From assembly GCF_004359215.1 (NCBI RefSeq), contig NC_090615.1:8384143-8448142 (forward strand): a stretch of 64,000 nucleotides of DNA. The letters run 5' to 3'. A program made the translations under genes and the position numbers. How positions within the stretch are numbered: position 1 is the stretch's first letter; each line of letters begins with the position of its first letter. This DNA comes from Bremia lactucae. Taxonomy: Eukaryota; Oomycota; Peronosporomycetes; Peronosporales; Peronosporaceae. The notes beneath the pieces are model-generated. The model ran no database searches and was not told the DNA's origin. It saw only the letters and a list, made by a program, of their open reading frames with translations. Of this stretch, positions 10,411 through 19,682 are shown piece by piece.

Positions 10411-11282
10411 TTAATTCAGTTCCGCGGCTTTTAATAGCCGGGACTGATAAGAGATGACACGGTCAACGCCGTCGTCATCCTTCTGCATGAGCGCGCTGCC
10501 GATTGCAAAATTACTTGCATCGCAGACGACGCTAAAGGGCTTATCCGCGTCTGGCAATGCCAAGACCGGTGCCTCTACAAGAGATTGCTTCACTGATGTG
10601 AACGCATCTTCTTGTTCTTTTAACCAAACCCATTCTGTGTCCTTTTTAAGGAGATCAGATAATGGTTTAGTTTGCTCCGCATAATTCTTGCTATACTTAT
10701 GCAAGTAATTAGCGAGCCCTAGGAATTGGCGCAAATCCTTCACATGCCGTGGGATTGGCCATTCCTTTACTGATTTTACCTTGTCTGGGTCTGCTCGTAC
10801 ACCATGTGTACCAACGATGCAGCCCAGTACAGGTATCTCAGGGACCCCTATGACGCACTTTTGCAAGTTGACGTACAATTGGGCGTCCTTTAAAGTCTAC
10901 AACACAGCGTCTAAATGACGCTTGTGCGACTCTATTGCCGTCCTCGGCCTTACTATGCACGAATACGTCGTCAAAGTAATGGGGCGTAGGCACGGTGCTG
11001 ACGCATCACGTGAGCCACCACCCGGTTGAATGTTGCCGGTGCGCTTTTTAACCCTTGGGGCACCGGAATCAACTCCCAAAGCATACCACTTGGTGTGATT
11101 ACTGCCGTTTTGACTACGTCGGACTCTCGCATAAGTACCTGATAGAAGCCATCCTTCAAATCCAACGCAAAAAAAAGATAGTTGACTTTCACATGGAATT
11201 CAACAAGACATTTCCACGCGGGAAGCGGTTGCATCGGCATGGTGGCCATGTTTAGTTCATTGTAAACGGAAATACGCGCCAA
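10411..11282 (-). pseudogene. Gypsy-2 reverse transcriptase and RNase H
   Basis: In transcript order, the RT palm at 11282-10971 has LDLKDGFYQVLMRESDV and MLWELIPVPQGLKSAPATFN. In another frame the catalytic box FDDVFVHS follows near 10985-10960. After a gap, the block at 10878-10411 holds the RT thumb (VLGCIVGTHGVRADPDKV, LRQFLGLANYLHKYSKNYAE) and the start of RNase H (FSVVCDASNFAIGSALMQ). The catalytic Asp pair and the RNase H Asp are still visible, but stops and frameshifts separate the blocks. Confidence 0.8.
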
Positions 11283-12670
11283 ACACCTGTGGCCTTACGC
11301 ATAAAGAAGGTCCGGCTGCAGTGACGCGACTTGCTCTCATGGACATGTCCCGCCTTGGCTAGCTTGTCGAAGAAGTCATCGAGGTAATCGACTTGTTCCT
11401 TCGGCAACGGTCATTGCCTGGTCACATGCCAGGTTCCAAATCACTTTCGTGTTCTATGTAAATATAGACCGGTAGGGGACTCGACACTTCTTTTAGGAAC
11501 ACATCACGGAATTTTCACAGAATTTCAGAAACGGGCTGTCTTTTAAGGCATCCCAGCCTTGAGCAACGAATCAATTAATTTTGTCTCTTTCTAAGACACT
11601 CTCGTCCACTTCGGACGACGATCAACAGTCTACTAAGTTTTTTTCTGGAGCTGGTGCGACTACCTGGTGGAGCTCTCCTAAGTTTGGACAGGAACAGATC
11701 CCACAACATCTTTGTGAGTTTTACTATCTCCTCAGAAGATCCCAAGGCGTGCTGGAGCACCTCGACTGAGGATGCCTCCGCCATTTTGTCCTCGACGGCC
11801 TCGAACATCTCACGTCCTCTTTGGCCGGGACTCATTCAAAGGTCACTCATTTTGACGTGCCTTTGTTCGTCCTTATTTATCAGGTCTCGTTTTCCGAGTC
11901 ACCACGAGCTTTGACCCGGAAGGAGTTTCTCGGCGAACGTACCACTTCCAATTGCACCAGGCTTTAAAATCTATGCCGGCTCTTGCGACGCTTGACTACC
12001 TGCCAGCTCGCTATCTACTTCCACAGGCCCTTGGCTCTGAGCAGGACCATTAAATGCATGACAACTTGTCATCGTCCTTTTTGACTACACCAGTCTCTCC
12101 GAGCTGAGAGGGACTTTGTGTCACCTGACTTCGTGTCAGTAAACTTTCAACTGTGTTGGACACGGCATCAGTTGCATAGGCCTCTCGCAGAAGCACATCC
12201 TTTCCGGTCTCCTGCGTAGAGTTAGCAAATGTGAGTGTACGTCAGTCTTTCCGAGAATGGTGTCTTGCCAACCATGGCATGCATAGGATGAGTCTCCATA
12301 CCTAGCACCGTGAACTTATCTCTACAGGATTAGTCACTAAAACTGAAGGCGAAGTCGACTTGAACTCCCACAAACTCAACGAGGTGCCGTTCGCTACACG
12401 AACGGTCGCTTATTCTCGCTTGCCATCCTGGCAAAGCGACTCGTATATCGCCGGTCTCTGTTTTAAAGCGCAAGTGTTACACAACATTGCGTAATGCATC
12501 CGAATCCACAAGAGTAGTCATCATATGGTCGTATCCTCGTACTCGAGCACTATAGACCAGCAGGCTTGAGGTCCGAAATTTCGGAACCTCAGGGACTATG
12601 CTTCCCATTTGTTCGATAACTCTGAACTTAAGGGTAGCTTCAGAGTCCGAGTCAGTAGGGCATCCTGCCC
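11283..12670 (-). other. Gypsy-2 protease and linker region, too decayed to read
   Basis: Lies between the gag zinc knuckle and RT, where Gypsy elements encode an aspartic protease. I could not find an intact DSGA-type motif, and no frame exceeds about 90 codons. Confidence 0.4.
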
Positions 12671-13705
12671 CTACTGCGCTCCTGCATTTCCTGAATTCTC
12701 AGTGCTCGATAAACCCCCTTCGTAGGGAGTGCTCATGTTGGGCGTCTTAGCACCAGCAGGGGCTCTGGCATAGCACCGAGCCATCCTATGGCCTTGCTTA
12801 CCACAATTATAGCAGGTTACGTCTGCGTCGCCCAATTCCATAGGGGTGGTATCCAACCTTTCGGCCGACGGCTTCTACAAAGCTGTCGCCAAGGCACTGT
12901 TGAAGGGCCACCGCTTAACTTAGGCAATTGGAGTTGTCTTTTCCTCCGTCAATGTCACAATCTCTCTTTCTATCAAGCAGATGGAGATATCCATAAGAAC
13001 ATCATGTTGCGATGGGCCTTGCCGCAGTCCGTTCATGGGCGTGAGTACGTTAACGTATTCGAGTTTACCACAGTAATGGATGCCGACAGCGAATGCATTT
13101 CCGGCACATATTCTTGCAGGGGTCGCTTCGCCTGTCGCGTTCTAAAGAAGTGCGCCTGAAGCAACACTTCGTTGTTCGGCGGCTGATACATGGCGATTTT
13201 TGATTTAAAGATCGCCCATGTAGCGAACGACTTACTATCCGCCAAATGGGCCGAGAAGCCCACTCTGAGGCCAAACCGTGCAAATGCGACATGGCGTACG
13301 ACATCATCCGGGTGTCATCCTCTTTGAGATAAGCTACATCGCATTGCTCCGCGGCTAGTAGCTAGCAGGCAATCGTGCGAGCTGCAGTCCCATCGAATTT
13401 GGGTGGGTCCATTTGAATGGGCCTCGGTTGATTGCCGTCTTAATGACGGACGCTGCCGCAACATGGATATCTGCCTCGGACGCAGCCATTCGCTGTCCGA
13501 GCACAAATACTTCAAACTGCTCCAACTGAGCAACATAATGCTCAGGAGGACAACCAGACCAGGGCGTGCTCAACAAGTCCCTACGCCAAGTGTTCAGCCA
13601 CCTCCGGATGATGTTCGGAGAGATGGGGGGGAAATGAGCCCAATCGACATTGAGACTCATCCTCACCAATACGCTTAGAGATGCGGGTAGTGGGAAGGAC
13701 TGCAA
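12671..13705 (-). pseudogene. Gypsy-2 gag
   Basis: Capsid-type gag with the CCHC zinc knuckle CYNCGKQGHRMARC (about 12816-12775) preceded by MDTTPMELGD. Upstream capsid pieces are at 13263-13033 (FATWAIFKSKIAMYQPPNNE, LQEYVPEMHSLSASITVV) and 13705-13355. Several frame changes. Gag packages the RNA into virus-like particles in the cytoplasm. Confidence 0.65.
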
Positions 13706-13706
13706 G

Positions 13707-14207
13707 TGAAAGCTGGCGGTTCTAAAGCTGCCTCACAATACAAGCACATACCTTCAAGCACAGCGAAAAAGCAGTTTGATTGTCTTCTTTCACGTGCCGT
13801 GAGGTACTTGATAGGTGCCTTAAGCGACCTCACACAACGAACTTGTACCTTAAAACAGGTGCGGTTACCCGGCTTCACGTGCGCACTAAATATCTAGGAA
13901 GTAGTTTTTAGACTAATATCTTTGAGTAAAATTAAATATAAAACTTTTATAAACCAATAAATAGACTTCATCTCTTTAGGTGTGCATACCTACGTGGCGA
14001 GCGTATTGATGTGAATACCTCCGCTCGCGGATGACGCTATACGTCATCCCTTGCAATGTGAATGCAGCTATGTGCACCACATACAAGGGTGGGGGACTAT
14101 GTGATCCTCACCCTAGTGGCAGGTCAAATTACTTCACATGAAGTAATTGACTTCCCCGTTACGTGTACTTAACTAGTGTGTAACACTAAGTACTTCAGCC
14201 CGTTATA
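13707..14207 (-). repeat. 5' LTR of Gypsy-2, family 2
   Basis: About 501 bp, similar along its length to the solo LTR at 18282-18804. Shared blocks include AGTAGTTTTTAGACT, the hairpin GGATGACG/CGTCATCC, and TCACCCTAGTGGCAGGTC. Ends are mutated (TGAAAGC and CGTTATA). Confidence 0.7.
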
Positions 14208-14310
14208 GTACGACATCTGGGATTATTATTGACTGTATCACAAACTTCAAGCTTATTGCATTCGAAGCAAGATATGCAGCTGTGCAATGCTGGGCATTAC
14301 TAAAATAATT

Positions 14311-14455
14311 ATATCTTGACCAACGATCTCGAAAGACGAAAAGTAGCAGAAGGACTGAAGAATTGAAATATGCAAATTTAATATGTATAAATTTGCATAT
14401 TTCAATTCTTCAGTCCTTCTGCTACTTTTCGTCTTTCGGGATCGTTGGTCAAGAT
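14311..14455. repeat. Foldback element, 68-bp arms, 7-base loop
   Basis: Arms 14313-14380 and 14388-14455 are reverse complements with a single mismatch. TAATT occurs on both sides (14306-14310 and 14456-14460), a possible target duplication. It encodes nothing. It could be a MITE or foldback transposon, or a source of hairpin RNA. It sits between the 5' LTR of Gypsy-2 and the 3' LTR of Copia-1. Confidence 0.85.
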
Positions 14456-14504
14456 TAATTCAGCTCGTATAAATATTTTTGTTAGCAGAAGGGTATGTAC
14501 TTTT

Positions 14505-14799
14505 TGTTAAAATGAGCGAGGCAAGGCGAAAAAAGTGGCATAGCGCAGCAAAAGATATGGAGTCTGCACAAAGGACGATCCGGAGTGAAGGCGCTTGATC
14601 AGGAAAAGAATTTCTTAGAAGTGAATAAAAAGTTAGGTCCTTAGTTCGCAACTGCTACTTCTAAGCCTATAGTTCTAGTTACTTCTACAATGTCCGCCGT
14701 GGACAATCGCCGTCGTAAAAGCTTCGTCGAAGATAGTCACCGGCGGTTCGGATTGGACCGGTTTGGGTTGTGTACATTACCTGAAACCCATAACCCTCA
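14505..14799 (-). repeat. 3' LTR of Copia-1
   Basis: Plus-strand ends TGTTAAAATGAGCG and CATAACCCTCA. It shares long blocks with 18024-18281 and 19263-19296, such as AGTCTGCAC, GAACCGGAGTGAAG-like sequence, ATGTCCGCCGT and GTACATTACCTGAAACCCAT. Confidence 0.85.
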
Positions 14800-14816
14800 A
14801 TACGCCCCCTTAATGC
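14800..14816 (-). other. Polypurine tract of Copia-1
   Basis: Minus-strand reading gives AAGGGGGCGTA just before the 3' LTR start (TGAGGGTTATGG). Confidence 0.55.
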
Positions 14817-14912
14817 AAACTCGCTTGAATGCCAAGAGCTGTCGTAAGCTCTTTATGGCGTGGACCGTGAAGCGCTTTCGTCACGAATGTGGTGGTGCTT
14901 GATGTCGATATG

Positions 14913-15960
14913 TTACGCGCGACCGTGATTATCAGGATTCTTTGTCATCATGATGCAAGACTGTTTATCTTCTTGTATCACGAGTTCTGGTGCGATGTAA
15001 TCAGCATCTGCTAGAATTTCACAAAGCAGGCGACGAATCCACTTGCCCTCTTGGATTGACAAACTAAGCGCAATGTATTCCGCCTTGCTAGTTGAAAGTG
15101 ACACGCTTGACCGCTTCTTGCTGCCCCAGTATATAGGCGCACTCAATAACATGAGCGTATAGCCCGAAGTTGATTTGCGATCGCAAGGTATCTAGCCCAG
15201 TCGGCGTCAGAGTATCCACAGAACCTATCTTGTCGATTGGCTTGAAACATATTCCATGCGCCTAACACGCGCTTGACCGCAATCCTGTGTTCTTCTTTGG
15301 GATTCCCCATGAAGCGTGACACATATCCGACAGCATACGCAATGTCTGGACGCGTCGCAGTCGTTAGATGCATAAGTACACCGACTGCTTCGCGAAACGG
15401 AGCATTCACCTTGGTTGCTGCATCACTTGGAAGCATCCAGAAGCTTACATCAACCAGACTGACTTCAGCTTTGCGTTCGTTTATCCCAAAACACTTGAGA
15501 ATGTCGTCCGCGTTTGCGGCGTTGGCACATCGTTAAGCTTCCGTTTGGGTTGTCAATCAGCTCGATGCCGAGAACGAATGCACACTTGCCACTGCCCGTC
15601 ATATCGAAGCATTTCTTGAGACCATTCTCGGTACGTTTGACCAGTTTAGGCGAGCTTTCAGAAACCAGCACATCGTCCACGTAGACCAGCAGAAGCACCC
15701 AATGTCCGTCCAAGATTTTAAGATATAGATACGGGTCGTTGCTGATACTTGAAAGCCAATAGAGCGTTGGAGTTCGTCAAACGTTTCATTTCACACGCGC
15801 GACGCTTGCTTGAGTCCTTAGATGGCCTTGCCTAGTTACTAGCAATCATCATCAAGCTGGACTCCTTCGGGGACCTCGCAGTAGACTTTCTCCTTCATAA
15901 TCCCATACAAAATTGGCATTAACACATAAAAGTGGTTAAGAGGCCACTTGAAATGTTTGC
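14913..15960 (-). pseudogene. Copia-1 reverse transcriptase and RNase H
   Basis: RT catalytic box LLVYVDDVLVSESS (about 15690-15650) with the YVDD motif, then KKCFDMTGSGKCAFVLGIEL, and the downstream block at 15436-15143 (VGVLMHLTTATRPDIAYAVG, VKRVLGAWNMF, FCGYSDADWA). RNase H follows at 15152-14913 (YWGSKKRSSVSLSTSKAEYI, with LSIQEGKWIRRLLCEILADA). A stop replaces the Lys expected before HIDIKHHHIRD near 14910. Catalytic residues survive, but frameshifts break the protein. Confidence 0.85.
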
Positions 15961-16399
15961 TAATTGCGATGACCATTCGCAATGTCATGTACATGACAAC
16001 CGGCGAGAATATTTCGGTGTAAAAAATACCATACTTCTACTTAAAATTCTTTGCCACGAGGCGGACCTTGTACTTCTCGATAGATCCATCCGCTCTGCGC
16101 TTGATCTTAAACACTCATTTGGTACCAATGCCACCTTGGTCATTTGGCAGCTTGGCAGGACGAAACACCGCATGGACTCGCGCTTGGTTCAAATTACCTA
16201 GCCCTAGTGAAGTTGCTGTGGTCCATTCGCCGTTTCGTCGAAGGTCTTCGGCTCTAATAAGTCGATATATCCTTCAATAGCATTGGCAGTTGAACGTTAT
16301 AATAGAGGAGAGGGATTTTAAATCATGACCATCGCTCTTTTCTTTATCTGCGTCCGTGCGAGAATCAAACGGCGGACTAGCTTCTTCAACACCATTTTG

Positions 16400-17460
16400 G
16401 GTCGAGCAGCTTGTGATTATCTAGTCGAATTCTTCCTTTCACTTAAGCGACCCATTTGTTTTCCTGTCTGCATGTAATCGGTTTCTGGAACAGCACAGTC
16501 ATCTATATCGAGATATTTAAAGTCAAAGTCATCGGCGTCTTCATCCAAGCTTGTCGACAGAAACCCGAACACCGACTCATCGAAGTTGACATCGCGACTC
16601 ATAATTTTTTTCCTGCATCAACATCAGCTACTCGATAAACCTTCGAAGCTTCTTCGTAACCTAGGAGAATCCTGACGCGAACTTTAAGATTCCACTTGAG
16701 TCGCTTTTCCCTTGGAGTCAGAATGCAGGGCACCCAAAGACACGCATGTATTTGGCTGCCGGACGTAAATTACCGAGTGTTTTACACTCGGCTTCGACTC
16801 CTGGACAATCTTATAGGGAGTCTTATGCTCTTATTTAAAGACGCCATAATAATTATGTGCGTCTAGAAGAGCGCGCTCTAGGAGCGACGCTCTTGGCCCG
16901 TTTAGACCATCGGCGACGGTAGTCGATTCTTGACGTAGATTGCTGTCATCATGCCTCAGCCCAGAAGCACTTGTCGAGATTGGCGTGATGCAGCATACTG
17001 CGTTTACTGTAACAATCGTCCGAATAGCACGTTCTGCCATCTCATTGATGTGACCTTCACTGTCCGATTTGGGTCGCACGCAAAACCCTTCATGTATTTG
17101 CTAGCTTCATCAAAAATGAGTAGCAAATACTTGCTACTTCAAGTAATTCTTGCTCAATGGGACCGCAAATGTCAAAATGAATCAACTTGAAGCGTCATAA
17201 TGACGCTTGTTGATGTTGCTGGTAAATGATTTTTGAACCATTTTCCTTGCAGACAGCCGCGGCAAGTGCTTGGCAAATCCGATGTCATTGGTGCACTTGC
17301 ATCCTTGGTCATCTTCATGTTGACCATTACGCGCAACACTTGGAGCATGATCCATACGCGCGTGCAGATCAATCGTCTTTTCGCTCGTTGCCGCATTTGC
17401 AGATCGTTGAGCCGGACGCAGCCAGTAGAGTCCATCAAGAAGGTTTGCCGTTACCACTAC
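16400..17460 (-). pseudogene. Copia-1 integrase
   Basis: GAG-pre-integrase and integrase remnants: [20 protein letters not shown] with a following LHARMDHA zinc-type region (about 17440-17350), then the core end NEMAERAIRTIVTVNAVC near 17040-16990. The linker towards RT contains SRDVNFDESVFGFL (16602-16560), a typical Copia post-integrase segment. Highly frameshifted. Confidence 0.7.
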
Positions 17461-17594
17461 TTGAAACGAATCCTAACGTGAAACACGCATTCGCCACAAT
17501 CAAACACCATTTGAAACTTGCCAGGATTGGGGGCACCAAAAGAAAGTTTTTTTCATGTCTGGTACGTACAAGGTGTTCTTGATTTCAATATGGC

Positions 17595-17990
17595 TCATGT
17601 TTCCATCGGGAAGTATGACTTCTTCCACTTGATAGCCGCCATGTTGCCGTCGGCTGCTGACACGGCACCTTCATCACACTCAAGAAGATTGGCGAATTTT
17701 GCTTTGTCGCTGCACATGTGGTGTGTTATCCGGGATGTGGGCGGTCGACATGCCCGTCGATATTTCATACTCCGCTGAAACAGCAAATGCCACCCGATCA
17801 AAGTCGTAGACATTCTCGTCGTTTCTCCACTGGATATCGTTGGCTCCGCGTCCTCGCCCGCTGCCACCGCGTTGAGGCCCTCGATTCTCACATTTAGCTT
17901 GGTCCAGCACTTGTCAATAGCGTGCCCCAATTAAACGCAGTACGTGCACTGACAAGATTCACGGTCGGTGTTAAAAACTTTGCTAAATTC
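17595..17990 (-). pseudogene. Copia-1 gag end and protease region
   Basis: Contains GHAIDKCWTKL, the second half of a CCHC knuckle, followed by acidic sequence and DFDRVAFAVSAEYEISTG, where the protease should begin. The protease active-site triad is not visible. Confidence 0.5.
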
Positions 17991-18003
17991 CACGACTTTA
18001 CTG

Positions 18004-18023
18004 TGGTAATTGGGCTCACAACC
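18004..18023 (-). other. Primer-binding site of Copia-1
   Basis: Minus-strand sequence after the 5' LTR end reads GGTTGTGAGCCCAATTACCA, of the type seen after Copia LTRs. The tRNA is not assigned with certainty. Confidence 0.5.
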
Positions 18024-18281
18024 TATCAAAATTGGCGAGGCGAAGCGAAGCGAAAAGGGGCGAAGCTCAGTGAAGGATAAAAGTCTGCACGAAGGACGAA
18101 CCGGAGTGAAGACACTTGACCAGGAGAAAGATTATTTGGAAGTGAGTATAAATTATGGTCCTTGGTTCAACTCTGCTACTTTTAAGCCTTAAGTTCTAGA
18201 ATCTTCTAGAATGTCCGCCGTCGGACAATTGCCGTCGGAAAACCGTCGTCGGATATATTTATCGGCGGTTCAGATTGGACT

Positions 18282-18804
18282 TGTAGGCGGGCACGTCTAA
18301 ATGCGGCCACGCTCTTCTTAGACACACACCCCAGCACAACGAGGAAGCGGTTAAACCGTCTTCTCTTGCGTGCAGTGAGGTAGTTGTGGTGGGCACCTTA
18401 GCGACCTCACCCAACGCACTAAGTACTCTAGTAAAGTGTTGTCACGGGAGCGGTAATCCGGCTCCTCGTGCGCACTTACTAAGAAGAAAGTAGTTTTTAG
18501 ACTGATTTATATATAATCGCATTAAATATAAATACCTATTTTTACCGATCAAAAATGTCGTCAATATGTATTGCGAGCGAGCGTATCTTTCTAGATACCT
18601 CTCGTGACGGATGACGCTAGGCGTCATCCCTCCTAATGTGAATGCACCTATGTGCATCACATACACAAGGGTTGGTCATAAATGTAAACCACACCCGAGT
18701 GGTGGGTCTAATTACTATATTTAAGTAATTGACCATCCCCTTAAGTACACCAAGTGTACTCTAACAGAGACTGGGTAACATTTGGGCATTTTTAGCCCGT
18801 TACA
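18282..18804 (-). repeat. Solo LTR, family 2, with GGACT target duplication
   Basis: 523 bp from TGTAGGCGGG to AGCCCGTTACA, flanked by identical GGACT (18277-18281 and 18805-18809). Same family as the LTRs of Gypsy-2. It formed by LTR-LTR recombination after a full Gypsy insertion. Confidence 0.92.
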
Positions 18805-18815
18805 GGACTGGTTTG

Positions 18816-19257
18816 TGTAGCGGGGCACTACGATTTGTACTGCTTCAGTACAAATCCACTTCGCACTGCTTCAGTTGCGAGTGGTGCCTTACGTCACTTC
18901 ACGTACACTAGTACGTGCAGAGGAAGTCTTCTCTTTAAGACAACTAGCTTAAAGAGGGTTAAACGGAAACTGTATTAATATAATTAAGTTTTTCTTCTAT
19001 CTATCTGTTAATGCTAACTTAATTATAAACTAATACTAAACATGCAATTGAAATCTTATCTGTCTCTCTCTTTGTTTACGTTTACAGCTGGTTAGTCTGC
19101 GGGATAAATAGATATAATGGCCTATACCTATTTATGGATAAGATTTCTGAACATTACTAAATAAAGTAATATTCTTCAAATATTATCTACCTTTTAGAAA
19201 ATATATTAATTAACAACCTTTAAGTGTTAATTTCATGTAACGATTCACCGCGTTACA
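18816..19257 (-). repeat. Solo LTR, family 1, with GTTTG target duplication
   Basis: 442 bp from TGTAGCGGGG to GCGTTACA, flanked by identical GTTTG (18811-18815 and 19258-19262). It carries the family's double hairpin at its start (first stem 18833-18855). Confidence 0.92.
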
Positions 19258-19296
19258 GTTTGGGTTGTGTACATTACCTGAAACCCATAATTCTCA

Positions 19297-19682
19297 ATAC
19301 CTATCAATCTATTACAAGACGACACGGAAACGGAAGTTGATGATACAACCACAACTTGGTCAAACAAATATGGCAACGAAAGTACGTTGTCGCCGCCTGC
19401 GACTTTTGCCGAAAAGAGGTGCAATATATACGTTACATCAGTCTTCACGAACCGCTAGATTTCAACAAACTGCTCGCAAGTACTCAGTACCCTTGTGCTA
19501 AGGATTTGCACTTCTAACAAATTTCATACATTTCTAGGTTTTCTAACCTACTGCACCAATTCCCTGCACGGGAAAACGTGGACCACTTGCAGCATGTAGC
19601 AAAATGCCAATCAATTACCTGAACGAGAGTGGTCCAAGAATTTAATAGGCTCATTAATCAATGTGTACCACACCAACTGTTT
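19297..19682. other. Intergenic between Copia-1 and the TBC gene
   Basis: No gene or repeat recognised. This is downstream (3') of the minus-strand TBC gene. Confidence 0.5.

Larger units (their letters stand above)
6851..14207 (-). mobile_element. Gypsy-2 retrotransposon (chromodomain type), decayed
   Basis: Minus-strand element. The 3' LTR is at 6851-7581 (split by a solo LTR at 7084-7521) and the 5' LTR at 13707-14207. In transcript order: gag (13705-12671), a poorly conserved protease region, RT and RNase H (11282-10411), integrase (10070-8800) and a chromodomain ending at a stop at 8059. A polypurine tract lies at 7597-7582 next to the 3' LTR. All frames are broken many times. No target duplication was found because the far end of the 3' LTR is truncated and the 5' LTR end is mutated (CGTTATA in place of CGTTACA). 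Confidence 0.8.
14505..19296 (-). mobile_element. Copia-1 retrotransposon with two nested solo LTRs
   Basis: Minus-strand Ty1/Copia element. The 3' LTR is 14505-14799 (295 bp). The 5' LTR is 18024-19296, which is about 298 bp once two inserted LTRs (18282-18804 and 18816-19257) and their duplicated targets are removed. Transcript order is gag, protease, integrase, RT, RNase H, which is the Copia order. The polypurine tract (AAGGGGGCG) and a primer-site-like sequence both sit beside the LTRs. No matching 5-base flanks were found at the element ends. The reading frames are broken. Confidence 0.85.
18024..19296 (-). repeat. 5' LTR of Copia-1, split by two insertions
   Basis: Host LTR parts are 18024-18281, 18810-18815 and 19263-19296. 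Removing the insertions gives a continuous LTR that matches 14505-14799, where the equivalent site GGACCGGTTTGGGTTG is uninterrupted. Confidence 0.9.

Noticed and set aside
12788..13159. 123-codon plus-strand frame in Gypsy-2
   Set aside because: It is the reverse of the gag zinc-knuckle and capsid region.
17226..17778. Plus-strand frames of 82-118 codons inside Copia-1
   Set aside because: They oppose Copia-1 integrase and gag pieces on the minus strand and have no features of their own.
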